Shown in pieces: positions 48,068-57,573 of a DNA stretch of 64,000 nt. The stretch covers positions 1 through 64,000 of the forward strand of contig VFHL01000002.1 in NCBI GenBank assembly GCA_009392005.1. Reading direction: 5' to 3'. The first letter of the stretch is position 1; each line of letters starts with the position of its first letter. Below the pieces are notes generated by a model. That model saw only the letters and a list, made by a program, of their open reading frames with translations. It did no database searches and was not told the DNA's origin. The stretch is from SAR202 cluster bacterium. Its GTDB lineage: Bacteria > Chloroflexota > Dehalococcoidia > UBA6926 > VFHL01. A program made the translations under genes and the position numbers.

Positions 48068-49598
48068 TCTACCACTCCTCAGCATCGTCCTATCGACTCC
48101 CGCAATAGCAGCTCTGCTGTTATTGCTCCTCAGAAACCCGAGTAGAACGACAATCATCGGTATTACATCTGTTTCAACAGTGATTCCATTTCTTCTCACT
48201 TTGAATCTCCTTGCTGGTTATTTAGCAGATCCTATTGGCTACAAATATTTAGAACAATATCAATGGATTGATGCCCTCGGCATCACGTTTCACCTCGGCC
48301 TTGATGGAGTGGGTGTCCTCCTGTACCTGCTCACCTCAATTGTCAGCATCTCTGCCATTATGATTGGCTGGAAGATAGAAACCCAACAAAAAGAATTTTA
48401 CTTCTTCTTGCTCCTACTGATCGTTGGCGTCTACGGCACATTCGCCTCAGTCGATCTCTTTTTCCTATTCTTCTTCTACGAGCTTGCAGCGCTACCAATG
48501 TATCCCTTGATTGGTATTTGGGGGGCAAGCACAAGCTTCTCTAGATTCACTTTAACAAAGCAATACGGAGCTATGAAACTTGTCATGTACCTCTTGCTCG
48601 GGAGCGTTCTCGTTTGGATCGGATTGCTCGCAATTTACGTCGAAGCGGATTTCATTGGATTTAATCTTTTTACTCTACGTGAAGTTACATTTTCCCAAAG
48701 CTTCCAAATCGCCATTTTCCCGTTGTTTGCAATTGGATTTGGTGTCTTAGCAACGATATGGCCATTTCACACATGGTCACCCGACGGACATGTCGCGGCA
48801 CCAACACCCGTCAGCATGCTGCATGCTGGCGTGCTAACAAAGCTAGGTGCATTCGGTATCTTAAGAGTCGGTATGGAAATACTACCTGATGGTGCAGCGT
48901 TTTGGATGCCATGGATCGCGGGCATCGCTGTCATTAACATTATCTATGGTGCTCTCGTCACAACAGCACAAAAAGACTTGAAATATATCGTTGGCTATTC
49001 AAGTGTCGGGCATATGGGATACGTCGTACTGGGCCTTGCCACAATGCATCCTCTCGGAATGGCGGGAGCCGTACTCCAAATGATCTCCCATGGTGTTATG
49101 TCCGCTCTATTCTTCACATCTGTCGGGATAGTATATGACCGGACACATACTCGCGACGTCACTCTTTTGTCAGGTCTTTCCCACCGCATGGGGAAAACAG
49201 CAGGGCTGTTCACGATTGTTGGTCTCGCATCCCTTGCTTTGCCAGGCACGAGTGCATTTATCGCAGAATTACTGGTCATTCTTGGAGCATTTGCTCGTGC
49301 TTTTGATGGACCATGGACAGTAACCTCAACCGTCTATCTCCTCGCTGGGATCGGAGGTGTCATCGGCGCAATGATGACAGCCGTCTATATTCTGCGCATG
49401 TTAGGTAGCGTATTTTTCGGTCCGCTCACAGACACATGGGAAAAAATTACCGATGCCGGACCTCGAGAATTAGTAGCGGCCGGCATCTTGATTGCAGTCA
49501 TCCTCGGAGTCGGGCTTTATCCATTCCCCTTCCTCTCAATATTGGACACCCAGTTTGACGCGATCTTGACGTCCTCCAATGTAGGGAACCTGCCATGA
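48054..49598 (+). CDS. nuoM: NADH-quinone oxidoreductase subunit M
   Basis: This antiporter-like proton channel subunit has 514 residues. FYELAALPMYPLIGIWG near 143-159, WPFHTWSPDGHVAAPTPVSML near 238-258 and GYSSVGHMGYVVLG near 311-324 are diagnostic. It overlaps both nuoL (14 nt) and nuoN (4 nt). Confidence 0.97.
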   Translation: MFWPDLPLLSIVLSTPAIAALLLLLLRNPSRTTIIGITSVSTVIPFLLTLNLLAGYLADPIGYKYLEQYQWIDALGITFHLGLDGVGVLLYLLTSIVSISAIMIGWKIETQQKEFYFFLLLLIVGVYGTFASVDLFFLFFFYELAALPMYPLIGIWGASTSFSRFTLTKQYGAMKLVMYLLLGSVLVWIGLLAIYVEADFIGFNLFTLREVTFSQSFQIAIFPLFAIGFGVLATIWPFHTWSPDGHVAAPTPVSMLHAGVLTKLGAFGILRVGMEILPDGAAFWMPWIAGIAVINIIYGALVTTAQKDLKYIVGYSSVGHMGYVVLGLATMHPLGMAGAVLQMISHGVMSALFFTSVGIVYDRTHTRDVTLLSGLSHRMGKTAGLFTIVGLASLALPGTSAFIAELLVILGAFARAFDGPWTVTSTVYLLAGIGGVIGAMMTAVYILRMLGSVFFGPLTDTWEKITDAGPRELVAAGILIAVILGVGLYPFPFLSILDTQFDAILTSSNVGNLP

Positions 49599-51019
49599 AT
49601 TTTCTTCTCCTACTTCCTGAAATATCGGTGGCAATCCTAGCCGGATGTATCATCATAATAGATCTGTTTGTACCCGAACGTTTCAAGAGATCATTCCCCT
49701 ATGTAAGCATTACAGGCTTGAGCCTAATTGTCGTTTTTTACATTTTTTCTGGTCTGCCTTCGTCCCCGTCCTTCTTACAAAACGTGATTGTTGTTGACCA
49801 CTTCACAAGCTTTTTCCGTATTCTTTTCCTACTCCTCGGTATTGGCGTCCTGTTTGCTTCGGGAGAGTTTGTTGAAAAACACATTGATAAAAAGGGCGAG
49901 TACTATGCATTGATTTTGATAGCTGTTCTGGCCACGATGCTCATGGCCGGTGCACGTGAGCTACTCACAGCCTTTCTCGCCATTGAACTCCTCAGTTTTA
50001 GCTTGTATGTGTTGGTCTCTATTACACGTACCGACCAAAGATCTAATGAGTCTGGTATGAAGTACATCATATTAGGCGTTCTTTCCTCTGCTTTATTCTT
50101 GTTTGGCATTAGCTACGTCTACGGCCTACTCGGCACAACAATCTTTGACGATATTGCCCAAGCAACAATCAACGCGCCGGTAAATCTCGGGCTCCTCTTT
50201 GGAATCACCTTGATCATCGTCGGATTTGGATTCAAGGTTGCCGCTGTTCCGTTCCACATGTGGGCACCGGACGTTTATGAAGGTGCGCCTTTACCGACAA
50301 CAGCACTATTAGCAGCACTCGCCAAGGCAGCCGTTTTCGCCCTCTTTATCCGTGTATTTGTTACTGCATTTGGGCCGTCGATATCATCTTGGCAAACCAT
50401 CATCCTCATCATTGCTGGCCTCACAATGACACTTGGAAATCTCGTTGCCCTGACGCAAAGCAATATTAAACGCCTTATGGCCTACTCGAGTATCGGACAA
50501 TCCGGATACATGTTGATGGGTATTGCAGCATTTTCACACCTGACTATCAGTGGATTAATTTTCCACATTTCAGGATACGCGCTCTCAACCATAGCAGCAT
50601 TCTTTACCATTATTGTGTACCACAATCAAACTGGGCATGAAGAGATAACTGATTATGCCGGTTTAGCAAAACGGTCACCTTTCCTGGCAATCAGCCTTAT
50701 GGCATCGTTATTCTCGCTTGCCGGTTTGCCATTCTTCGTTGGTTTTGCAACAAAGTTCTATTTCTTTACAGCTGTCGCAGCAGAAGGATTCTTATGGCTC
50801 GTCTCACTCGCGATCTTGAACAGTGTCATATCACTCTATTATTACCTCCAAATCGTTCGTCAAATGTATATTGAGCCAGGCACTGAGACCGCCCCATTAA
50901 TGATTGGTCCCACTCCACGAATCGTCCTGGGGTTCCTCGCAATCGCTATCACTGTACTCGGCATTTATCCGCGATTTCTTGTTGCAGGCGCAGAACTCGC
51001 GGCAAGGACTTTCTTCTAA
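49595..51019 (+). CDS. nuoN: NADH-quinone oxidoreductase subunit N
   Basis: The third antiporter-like subunit has 474 residues. The motifs LLTAFLAIELLSFSLYVLVS, KVAAVPFHMWAPDVYEGAPLP and AYSSIGQSGYMLMGI are clear. It is the last gene of the nuo run. No nuoE, nuoF or nuoG follows. Confidence 0.97.
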   Translation: MNFLLLLPEISVAILAGCIIIIDLFVPERFKRSFPYVSITGLSLIVVFYIFSGLPSSPSFLQNVIVVDHFTSFFRILFLLLGIGVLFASGEFVEKHIDKKGEYYALILIAVLATMLMAGARELLTAFLAIELLSFSLYVLVSITRTDQRSNESGMKYIILGVLSSALFLFGISYVYGLLGTTIFDDIAQATINAPVNLGLLFGITLIIVGFGFKVAAVPFHMWAPDVYEGAPLPTTALLAALAKAAVFALFIRVFVTAFGPSISSWQTIILIIAGLTMTLGNLVALTQSNIKRLMAYSSIGQSGYMLMGIAAFSHLTISGLIFHISGYALSTIAAFFTIIVYHNQTGHEEITDYAGLAKRSPFLAISLMASLFSLAGLPFFVGFATKFYFFTAVAAEGFLWLVSLAILNSVISLYYYLQIVRQMYIEPGTETAPLMIGPTPRIVLGFLAIAITVLGIYPRFLVAGAELAARTFF

Positions 51020-51224
51020 TTCCACAAGCCTGAAGGATGCGGTAACGAAACGGTGAGACGATGCGTATTCACGTGTATCAAGTAATCACCATCTTTCTTC
51101 CTTGACCGAAATACGCAGATGATTGACAATCAATCCGACGGAACCTTTACCCTCATCTAATTCTTCCACTTAAAGGGAATTGGCACGTCCACTATTTGGG
51201 AAATCACAATGAAGAGGCATCTCT

Positions 51225-51671
51225 ATGAAATGGGTAACACGCAGAAACGCTGGGGTAGATCGATTAGCATGTGCATGGTTAATCCGTCGCTTCATTGATC
51301 CGGAATGCGAGATTCTTTTTGTCCCCGGAGAATATGTTGCCCGTGTGGCGGAGAAGGAAGAAGCCGTTCCCTTTGATGTCCCCGATGTCGAATTCACCCA
51401 TCACGATGGGAAATGTACCTTTGAAACCATGGTTTCTCACTACAAAATCCAAGATGTTGCTCTTGAACGACTGGCTTTGATCGTCCACGCGGCAGATATT
51501 GCTGGAGAATTAGACAGCATGGCCGAAGGTCCCGGATTACTCGCATTTGCGAATGGTCTGCAAAAGACAACGGACGACGACAATCGTAAAACCCTCATTG
51601 CATATCCGTTATTCGATGCGCTCCATAAACACTGTCAAACCGTGATCGATAATGAGATCGAGGGAACGTAG
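51225..51671 (+). CDS. Stand-alone ChrB domain protein (chromate resistance family)
   Basis: This 148-residue protein matches the C-terminal ChrB domain: KWVTRRNAGVDRLACAWLIRRFIDP at 2-26 in pieces, FTHHDGKCTFETMV and the HAADIAGE segment near 92. In chromate operons ChrB regulates or supports the ChrA pump. No chrA is in the window, so it may have another role, and stand-alone forms are common. The ATG start is preceded by AAGAGG. Confidence 0.85.
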   Translation: MKWVTRRNAGVDRLACAWLIRRFIDPECEILFVPGEYVARVAEKEEAVPFDVPDVEFTHHDGKCTFETMVSHYKIQDVALERLALIVHAADIAGELDSMAEGPGLLAFANGLQKTTDDDNRKTLIAYPLFDALHKHCQTVIDNEIEGT

Positions 51672-51750
51672 TGAGCTTCTATCTATCAGTTTGAATTGGG
51701 TGATTTGTTTTCTTCAGTTCATTGGCAAAAAGCCAGGATTCCATATGACC

Positions 51751-52008
51751 TCAATCTGATCTAGAAACCCCTTCGTCCATTCCAAAATGGCCCTCTTTTT
51801 GCAACCGCTGGAACTCTTTTTCGTCTAATCGTAGCTTGACCCTCAAGCGCTTTTCCATATCATCGCCCCTATGTTTCCACAATTCTGGGACTTCTTTACG
51901 GCTAGCTCCTACAGCCCACTTCTTTAACAACTCGTCTCCAGCTAACAACTCAGTAATTCGAATTGGGGCAAGAAAGCTGCTCACCGCATGAATGAATTGA
52001 TGCAACAA
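51751..52008 (-). CDS. Doubtful 85-residue charged ORF opposite the ATPase remnant
   Basis: This minus-strand frame encodes a charged peptide (MEKRLRVKLRLDEKEF near 51-66). It starts with TTG at 52008, with GAGG 8 nt upstream, but its N-terminal part is antisense to the ATPase remnant. I know no family for it. It could be a small gene or chance. Confidence 0.3.
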   Translation of the reverse strand: MLHQFIHAVSSFLAPIRITELLAGDELLKKWAVGASRKEVPELWKHRGDDMEKRLRVKLRLDEKEFQRLQKEGHFGMDEGVSRSD

Positions 52009-52311
52009 TTCCGCAACCTCGCTCTGAAGGGACGCAAGCGACGTTTAAACCTGACACTAATTAGTCATTACCCAGAACAAATCGATCCTGACGTATTCAA
52101 ACTGATCACAAACTACGTCGTACATCGCATGTCCAATCCGGCGACCGTGTCAGATTTACGTAAAACCATGGGATTAACTGAGCAGGAGGCCAAGCAAATC
52201 CACACGCTTGAACCAGGACAAGCGATAGCCCTCTTCCCCGATCAGTGGAAAACGCCAAGCATCATTAGTGTTACTCCTGGCCGCTATAAGACATTCGATC
52301 CAAATCAATAA
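51946..52311 (+). pseudogene. C-terminal remnant of a HerA/DUF87-type ATPase
   Basis: A frame open from 51946 (first ATG 51988) encodes about 120 residues that read as the end of a HerA or DUF87 ATPase. AAHRMNELMQQFRN is near the Walker B region, GRKRRLNLTLISHYPEQIDP matches the sensor strand (compare GRKRGLGLVLATQ in the family), and VVHRMSNPATVSDLRK leads to TLEPGQAI. The Walker A part is missing and stop codons lie upstream. It is most likely a decayed gene; a short expressed protein cannot be ruled out. Confidence 0.6.
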
Positions 52312-52322
52312 ACCAATTGAAT

Positions 52323-52358
52323 TTGTCCCCAGGGGGAATCAATTCCCGCTGGGGACAA
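52323..52358. terminator. Long hairpin (possible terminator or repeat)
   Basis: TTGTCCCCAG pairs with CTGGGGACAA, and inside it GGGAA pairs with TTCCC across one G-G mismatch, leaving a TCAA loop. No T run follows, so a factor-independent terminator is not certain. A partial look-alike lies at 53471-53500. Confidence 0.55.
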
Positions 52359-52412
52359 CGTTCCGACACTCTTGCACCCTCGCAACACAGAAGATATGGT
52401 CCCCTGATTTGC

Positions 52413-52421
52413 TGGTATAAT
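52413..52421 (+). promoter_or_regulatory. Extended -10 promoter of the aldo/keto reductase
   Basis: TGGTATAAT is an extended -10 box, with start near 52429 and a leader of about 44 nt to the ATG at 52473. No good -35 is seen. Confidence 0.6.
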
Positions 52422-52472
52422 GCTCTGCGCATGGCAACAATCCAAATAATTGGAAGCCACAAGGAGAGGATT

Positions 52473-53417
52473 ATGAAATATAAGAGAATGGGCAACTCTG
52501 GTCTTAATGTATCCGCTGTTGGCCTTGGCACGAATAATTTCGGCATGAGAATGGATTATGAATCAACCGAACTAGTACTGAAAAAATGCTTGGACCAAGG
52601 CATTAATTTCATCGACACTGCAAACATTTATGGTGGGCGAGGAAAATCAGAGGAATTCATTGGGCAGGCTTTAGTCGGAACACGAGACAAATATCTGCTT
52701 GCAACCAAGGTCTCTGGCCCAATGGGCGATGGGCCAAATGATCGCGGCAATTCACGTAAACACATTATGGACGAAGTTGAAAATAGTCTTCGGCGCCTGC
52801 AGACCGACTATATCGATCTATATCAAATTCATTTTACCGATCCAGAAACACCCATTGATGAAACGATCCGTGTTCTCGATGATCTTGTCCACCAAGGCAA
52901 GGTACGCTACATCGGCTGTTCAAACTTTGCCGGTTGGCAATTGACCGAAGCCCTTTGGACATCTATTCACGAGCATTTAACTTCATTCATCAGCATCCAA
53001 TCACAATACAGTATGCTCGAGAGAGATGTAGAACGAGAAGTGCTTCCTGTCTGTACGGCGTATGACCTTAGCTTCATCCCGTATTCTCCACTCGCAGGTG
53101 GTTTCCTCACAGGCAAATATCAGCGTGGCGCGGATATCCCTGAAGGAACACGTTTCGCTGGGAATCAACGAGCCCAAAGTCGGTTCCTTACAGACAGCAA
53201 CTATGATGTTCTAGAGGGCCTCGAGCAGTTTGCACAAGAGCGTGATCATACGATCGGTGAACTCGCAATAGCGTGGTTACTGAACAACTCGTCAATTGAC
53301 TCTGTTATTTCAGGGGCAACCAGCGAAGAACAAGTCGTGAACAATGCAAAAGCAGCAGAATGGGAATTAACGACTGACGATATGGAATCGCTAGACGAAA
53401 TCTTGAACGCAAAGTAA
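52473..53417 (+). CDS. Aldo/keto reductase
   Basis: This 314-residue AKR barrel protein has the tetrad regions: Asp and Tyr in FIDTANIYGGRGKSEE, Lys in LLATKV, and His in YQIHFTD. GCSNFAGWQL and the C-terminal AIAWLLNNSSIDSVISGA fit NADPH-dependent reductases of the YghZ/potassium-channel-beta group. The ATG at 52473 has AAGGAGAGG just upstream; the longer frame from 52317 is not needed. Substrate unknown. Confidence 0.93.
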   Translation: MKYKRMGNSGLNVSAVGLGTNNFGMRMDYESTELVLKKCLDQGINFIDTANIYGGRGKSEEFIGQALVGTRDKYLLATKVSGPMGDGPNDRGNSRKHIMDEVENSLRRLQTDYIDLYQIHFTDPETPIDETIRVLDDLVHQGKVRYIGCSNFAGWQLTEALWTSIHEHLTSFISIQSQYSMLERDVEREVLPVCTAYDLSFIPYSPLAGGFLTGKYQRGADIPEGTRFAGNQRAQSRFLTDSNYDVLEGLEQFAQERDHTIGELAIAWLLNNSSIDSVISGATSEEQVVNNAKAAEWELTTDDMESLDEILNAK

Positions 53418-53470
53418 AACCAAGTCTCCTTGAAATTAGATCGTAAACGATTCAATCGTCATTTCATGTC

Positions 53471-53500
53471 TTGTCCCATTTGGGAATCGAATCAATTCCA
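53471..53500. repeat. Partial look-alike of the 52323 hairpin
   Basis: TTGTCCC, GGGAATC and AATTCC recur in the same order as at 52323-52358, with a different inner loop and without the closing arm. The two copies flank the aldo/keto reductase. It may be a decayed copy or chance. Confidence 0.25.
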
Positions 53501-53514
53501 AGGAACTTACTGAT

Positions 53515-53592
<78 letters not shown>

Positions 53593-53730
53593 ACAGCCAA
53601 CAATTTGATGACCGACCTAGCATCATTTATCCAATTTATGCCTATAAAAGCAACGAAAATATAAACGTTCTAGGGAGACCGCGAAGAGCGACCTCAATAA
53701 GCTAATACCCGATCTGGCGAAATTTTTTTC

Positions 53731-53892
53731 TTAATGAGCAGGGCCACCCATTACCGCATCATCATCAGCGAATTCGTTTTCTAGTAAGCGCTCGCGTTGA
53801 CGACGATTGTTCTCGTCTCGCTCTTTTTCGTACTCTTCTCGCTTCTTCTTTTCCTCTTCAGTCTCTTCCTGCTTATCCTTCTCATCTACCAT
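53731..53892 (-). CDS. 53-residue charged protein coupled to the pentapeptide-repeat gene
   Basis: This frame encodes 53 residues starting MVDEKDKQEETEEEKKKREE, a Glu/Lys/Arg-rich likely coiled coil, and ending VMGGPAH. The ATG at 53892 lies 6 nt after the TAA of the pentapeptide gene, with AGGGG 9 nt upstream, so the two are probably translated together. I know no family for it. It does not overlap any other gene and is supported by the ribosome site and codon usage. Confidence 0.6.
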   Translation of the reverse strand: MVDEKDKQEETEEEKKKREEYEKERDENNRRQRERLLENEFADDDAVMGGPAH

Positions 53893-53898
53893 GATAAG

Positions 53899-54303
53899 TT
53901 ACCCCTTCCCTTCTTGTTCTTGTCTCTTTCGTTCCTCAATCATACGTTGACGTCGAACGCTGGGTGGTATCACTGTCGTATCAGGGGCCTCAGCTCCGCC
54001 AAAGTTAGCATTTGCTATTTCAGCTCCCTCGAAGCTTGCACCCTCAATCGTCGCGTCAACAAATACCGCACCTACAAGATCACAGTCATTGAACAAAGCG
54101 CCACTGAGATCTGCGCCTGAAAAATCAGCTCCAGAAAGGTCAGTTCCCTTGAAATTGGCCTTCGTCAAATTCCATCCTTTAAAATCGATTTCAAAAAGAT
54201 CTGTGTAGCTTAGGTCTGGATTCTCCTCAGGGAACACTGTCCGTGTTTTATCCCAGGCGTCCTTACCTTCAACTATGGCATCTAGCCAAATTTGCTCCGC
54301 CAT
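53899..54303 (-). CDS. Pentapeptide-repeat protein
   Basis: This 134-residue protein has a central run of A(D/N)LxG-type repeats (LTKANFKGTDLSGADFSGAD and onward), about ten coils that form a right-handed quadrilateral beta helix. Before it lies an alpha-helical cap (MAEQIWLDAIVEGKDAWDK), and after it a Gln/Glu/Arg-rich tail. Family roles include gyrase protection (Qnr, MfpA) and unknown ones. gyrB lies at the end of this window, but not next to it. ATG at 54303 has GGAGG at 8 nt; the longer frame from 54351 is unlikely. Confidence 0.9.
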   Translation of the reverse strand: MAEQIWLDAIVEGKDAWDKTRTVFPEENPDLSYTDLFEIDFKGWNLTKANFKGTDLSGADFSGADLSGALFNDCDLVGAVFVDATIEGASFEGAEIANANFGGAEAPDTTVIPPSVRRQRMIEERKRQEQEGKG

Positions 54304-54486
54304 ATTACGTCCCTCCTCATTGCTTGAAATCCGAAAGTTCGCTCGTCGCATTATCGCAGCCTACTTGATATGTAGCAACAGCATAATGCGCTCATGAATC
54401 CAAAGAGATACAGGCATTTAGCACTTGCAACGTTTAGAACAAAGTAACCGGGTTCAGCGCATATGTCCGTTACTCCAGTGCTACAC

Positions 54487-54492
54487 TATAAT
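54487..54492 (+). promoter_or_regulatory. Candidate -10 box of uvrB
   Basis: A perfect TATAAT lies 37 nt before the GTG at 54530, with start near 54499. No clear -35 box is seen. Confidence 0.4.
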
Positions 54493-54529
54493 AGCGTCGA
54501 TAATATCGTTCAAGTATCAGGATTTGCGG

Positions 54530-56572
54530 GTGAATCAGATTAAGACGAGAATTGAAAAAGCGTTTGAGTTAATTACCGATTTTAAAGCAACGGGTGACCA
54601 ACCTGCTGCGATTGACAAGATTGTCGCTGGGTTGCAAGACAATCAGCGTTTCCAGACCCTCATGGGCGCAACCGGCAGTGGTAAAACTTTTACTATGGCA
54701 AGTGTGATTGAAAAAGCTCAACGTCCGACCTTAGTCGTCGCCCATAACAAAACATTAGCTGGACAATTAGCTGCAGAACTGCGTGAGTTTTTTCCTAACA
54801 ACGCCGTCGAGTACTTCGTCAGCTATTACGATTACTACCAACCAGAAGCATATGTACCCCGAACAGACACCTACGTCGAAAAGGAAGCCGATGTTAATGA
54901 CGAGATCGACAAGTTAAGGCACGCAGCGACACGATCCTTGTGGGAACGACGAGACGTTATTATCGTAGCGTCCGTGTCTTGCATCTACGGTCTTGGCGCA
55001 CCAGATGAATACCATGGCCATGTCCTTGATATGACGAAAGGACAACACCATAACCGTAATGAAGTGATTCACCAGCTTGTTGACCTACAATACGAACGAA
55101 ATGACATGGATCTCGTGCGCGGACGATTCCGCGTACGTGGAGACACTTTGGAGATCCTTCCAGCATATGACGATATTGGAATACGAGTGGAATTTTTTGG
55201 CGATGAAATTGAACGCATTATTGAAGTTGATCCGTTAACAGGGGAATTGCTTTCAGAACGCGAACACATCGGTATTTATCCAGCGAAACATTTCGTAACC
55301 GGCCGCGAAAAATTACTTGCCGCGATTGACGACATCGAGGATGAAGTAAAAGATCAAGTTGCGCTTTTCAAAAAGCAAAATCGACTTATAGAAGCGCAAA
55401 GGATTCAAGAACGAACGCGATACGACGTTGAAATGCTTCGTGAAGCAGGTTACTGCGCAGGTGTTGAAAATTACTCGCGTCATTTAGCACGGCGGGAGCC
55501 AGGAAGTACCCCATGGTGCCTCCTAGATTACTTCCCTGATGATTTCCTCCTATTCATTGACGAATCCCATATGACAATCCCGCAATTTCATGGAATGTAT
55601 TATGGTGATCTTGCGCGTAAAAACACCTTGGTTGAATTCGGCTTTCGGCTCCCATCAGCGCTTGATAACCGCCCCCTCAAGTGGGAAGAGTTTGAATCCC
55701 ATATCAACCAAGGTGTTTTTGTTTCCGCTACGCCCGGTCCATATGAAAAAGATCATACCGGTGATTTTGTTGAGCAAATCATTCGACCGACCGGAATCTT
55801 AGATCCAACTATTGAAGTAAAATCTACCGAAGGACAAATTGACGACCTTATTGATCAAATAAAAAAACGTGTTAAGTCAGAACAGCGATGTTTAGTCACC
55901 ACTTTAACGAAAAATATGGCTGAACGGTTAGCTGATTATCTAATGGAAATGGGTATCAAAACGCAATACATGCACGCCGACGTTGAGACACTGCAGCGAA
56001 CAGAAATTTTGCGCGACCTACGACTTGGAGTGTATGACGTTTTGGTTGGAATCAACCTCTTGCGGGAGGGGTTAGATTTACCTGAGGTTAGCCTAGTCGC
56101 AATCCTAGATGCCGATAAAGAGGGTTACTTAAGATCACGGGGATCTCTGATCCAAACAATCGGCCGCGCAGCGCGCCATACCGAAGGACACGTTATCATG
56201 TACGCTGATAACGTCACCGATTCCATGGCACAAGCAATAGAGGAAACCTACCGGCGACGAGAAATCCAACATGAACATAACGAGAAAAACGGCATTAGCC
56301 CCAAAGGAATAGAAAAAACGATCAGGGACATTAGTGACCGTGTAAAGAGTGTGACAGAAAATCGAACAACACGATCATCGGCTGAAAATGTATCATCAGG
56401 AGATGTTCAAAGATTGATTGCAGACCTTGAAAATCAAATGAAGAAAGCGGCTCAAAATCTAGAATTCGAACGTGCCGCAATTTTACGAGATGAAATAGTT
56501 GATCTAAGAAAGATTCTCCCTGAAACCAATCATGGCTACCAATCAGTAGACTTGGTTCAGCACGACCTCTAG
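54530..56572 (+). CDS. uvrB: Excinuclease ABC subunit B
   Basis: UvrB verifies damage and positions UvrC in nucleotide excision repair. From the GTG at 54530 it has 680 residues, normal for the family. Walker A GATGSGKT, the beta-hairpin [20 protein letters not shown] region, LLFIDESH (Walker B), and helicase motifs V-VI ([21 protein letters not shown]) are present, with a UVR domain near the C-terminus ([20 protein letters not shown]). The frame upstream to 54425 is not needed. Confidence 0.98.
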   Translation: MNQIKTRIEKAFELITDFKATGDQPAAIDKIVAGLQDNQRFQTLMGATGSGKTFTMASVIEKAQRPTLVVAHNKTLAGQLAAELREFFPNNAVEYFVSYYDYYQPEAYVPRTDTYVEKEADVNDEIDKLRHAATRSLWERRDVIIVASVSCIYGLGAPDEYHGHVLDMTKGQHHNRNEVIHQLVDLQYERNDMDLVRGRFRVRGDTLEILPAYDDIGIRVEFFGDEIERIIEVDPLTGELLSEREHIGIYPAKHFVTGREKLLAAIDDIEDEVKDQVALFKKQNRLIEAQRIQERTRYDVEMLREAGYCAGVENYSRHLARREPGSTPWCLLDYFPDDFLLFIDESHMTIPQFHGMYYGDLARKNTLVEFGFRLPSALDNRPLKWEEFESHINQGVFVSATPGPYEKDHTGDFVEQIIRPTGILDPTIEVKSTEGQIDDLIDQIKKRVKSEQRCLVTTLTKNMAERLADYLMEMGIKTQYMHADVETLQRTEILRDLRLGVYDVLVGINLLREGLDLPEVSLVAILDADKEGYLRSRGSLIQTIGRAARHTEGHVIMYADNVTDSMAQAIEETYRRREIQHEHNEKNGISPKGIEKTIRDISDRVKSVTENRTTRSSAENVSSGDVQRLIADLENQMKKAAQNLEFERAAILRDEIVDLRKILPETNHGYQSVDLVQHDL

Positions 56573-56644
56573 TTTTCAGTCAAATAGTTTCAAGAGAATA
56601 TACGAAACCAAACACAATATTACGCCAGAGGAAGGTAGCACATA

Positions 56645-57466
56645 ATGGCCGCAATGAACATGTCTGAAGAGCAAAAAGCCCGGGTTAGTGGAATGATGAA
56701 AACTTGGGAGCGTCGGAAAAAGATTTCTGGCCGATTAGACCAAATCAAGAATCGTGTAGCAGTTTACAGTGGTAAAGGCGGGGTGGGGAAGACAACCGTT
56801 GCCGTAAATTTCGCGGCGTACCTAGCATCCCAAGGTGCAAGCGTCGGTATTCTTGATGCCGATATCGATTGCCCCAACGCAGATAAGGTCTTAGGTGTGA
56901 ATCGGAGACCAGAATACAACGATGGAACTTTAATCCCCGCAGAGAGAGCTGGCGTAAAAATTGTTTCAATGGCGTATTTTCAAGAGGACGAAGAGGAAGC
57001 AATTATTTGGCGCGGTCCCATGATTACAAACGCGTTGAACCAATTCCTCGAAATCACCGAATGGGGAGAGTTGGATTATCTCATTGTAGACATGCCACCA
57101 GGAACTTCGGATGCCCCACTAACCGTCATGCAAATCCTTCAACTAACCGGTTTTGTTGTGGTTACGACGCCCCAACGGCTTGCTGGGCTTGATGCGAAAA
57201 GATCAATAAATATGGTCCGCAAAATGAATATACCTATTTTAGGAATCGCAGAAAATATGTCCGGAGGAGTCTTCGGAACAGGTGGTGGTGAAGATCTCGC
57301 TAAAGAGATGAATGCACCTTTCCTTGGTGCCCTGTCAGTGAGTGCTGCTTACATGGACGAAACGCAACTACCTTCTTTACATGATACAAATATTCGAGAC
57401 GAATATGGAACACTATCTGAAAAGACGGTCAAACAATTAGAGAAGTTACAAACGGAATCGAACTAG
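56645..57466 (+). CDS. Mrp/NBP35-like P-loop ATPase lacking the CxxC motif
   Basis: This 273-residue protein has the deviant Walker A SGKGGVGKTTVAVNFA near 43-58, DADIDCPN, and VDMPPGTSDAPLTVMQ, all typical of Mrp/ApbC Fe-S carrier ATPases. The C-terminal region that normally reads ENMSxFxCPxC reads ENMSGGVFGTGGGED, so the cluster-binding CxxC is absent. The N-terminal DUF59 is also absent. It may act in Fe-S cluster assembly by another route or have a different ParA-like role. Confidence 0.88.
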   Translation: MAAMNMSEEQKARVSGMMKTWERRKKISGRLDQIKNRVAVYSGKGGVGKTTVAVNFAAYLASQGASVGILDADIDCPNADKVLGVNRRPEYNDGTLIPAERAGVKIVSMAYFQEDEEEAIIWRGPMITNALNQFLEITEWGELDYLIVDMPPGTSDAPLTVMQILQLTGFVVVTTPQRLAGLDAKRSINMVRKMNIPILGIAENMSGGVFGTGGGEDLAKEMNAPFLGALSVSAAYMDETQLPSLHDTNIRDEYGTLSEKTVKQLEKLQTESN

Positions 57467-57562
57467 CGGCATTTACAACAACATTTTTCAAAAGAATGTG
57501 CCTGCTACATCTTATTCTCCACGTTTAAATGACAACCCCTTTCACGTGTGTCCGTCCGCTGG

Positions 57563-57568
57563 TATACT
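57563..57568 (+). promoter_or_regulatory. -10 box of the 5S rRNA gene
   Basis: TATACT ends 5 nt before the mature 5' end of the 5S rRNA. TTTCAC at 57540-57545 is a weak -35 at 17 bp spacing. It suggests the 5S has its own promoter. Confidence 0.5.
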
Positions 57569-57573
57569 GTATT

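Noticed and set aside
51123-51152. Promoter before chrB (TTGACA)
   Set aside because: The -35 box is perfect but no acceptable -10 box lies 16-18 bp downstream.
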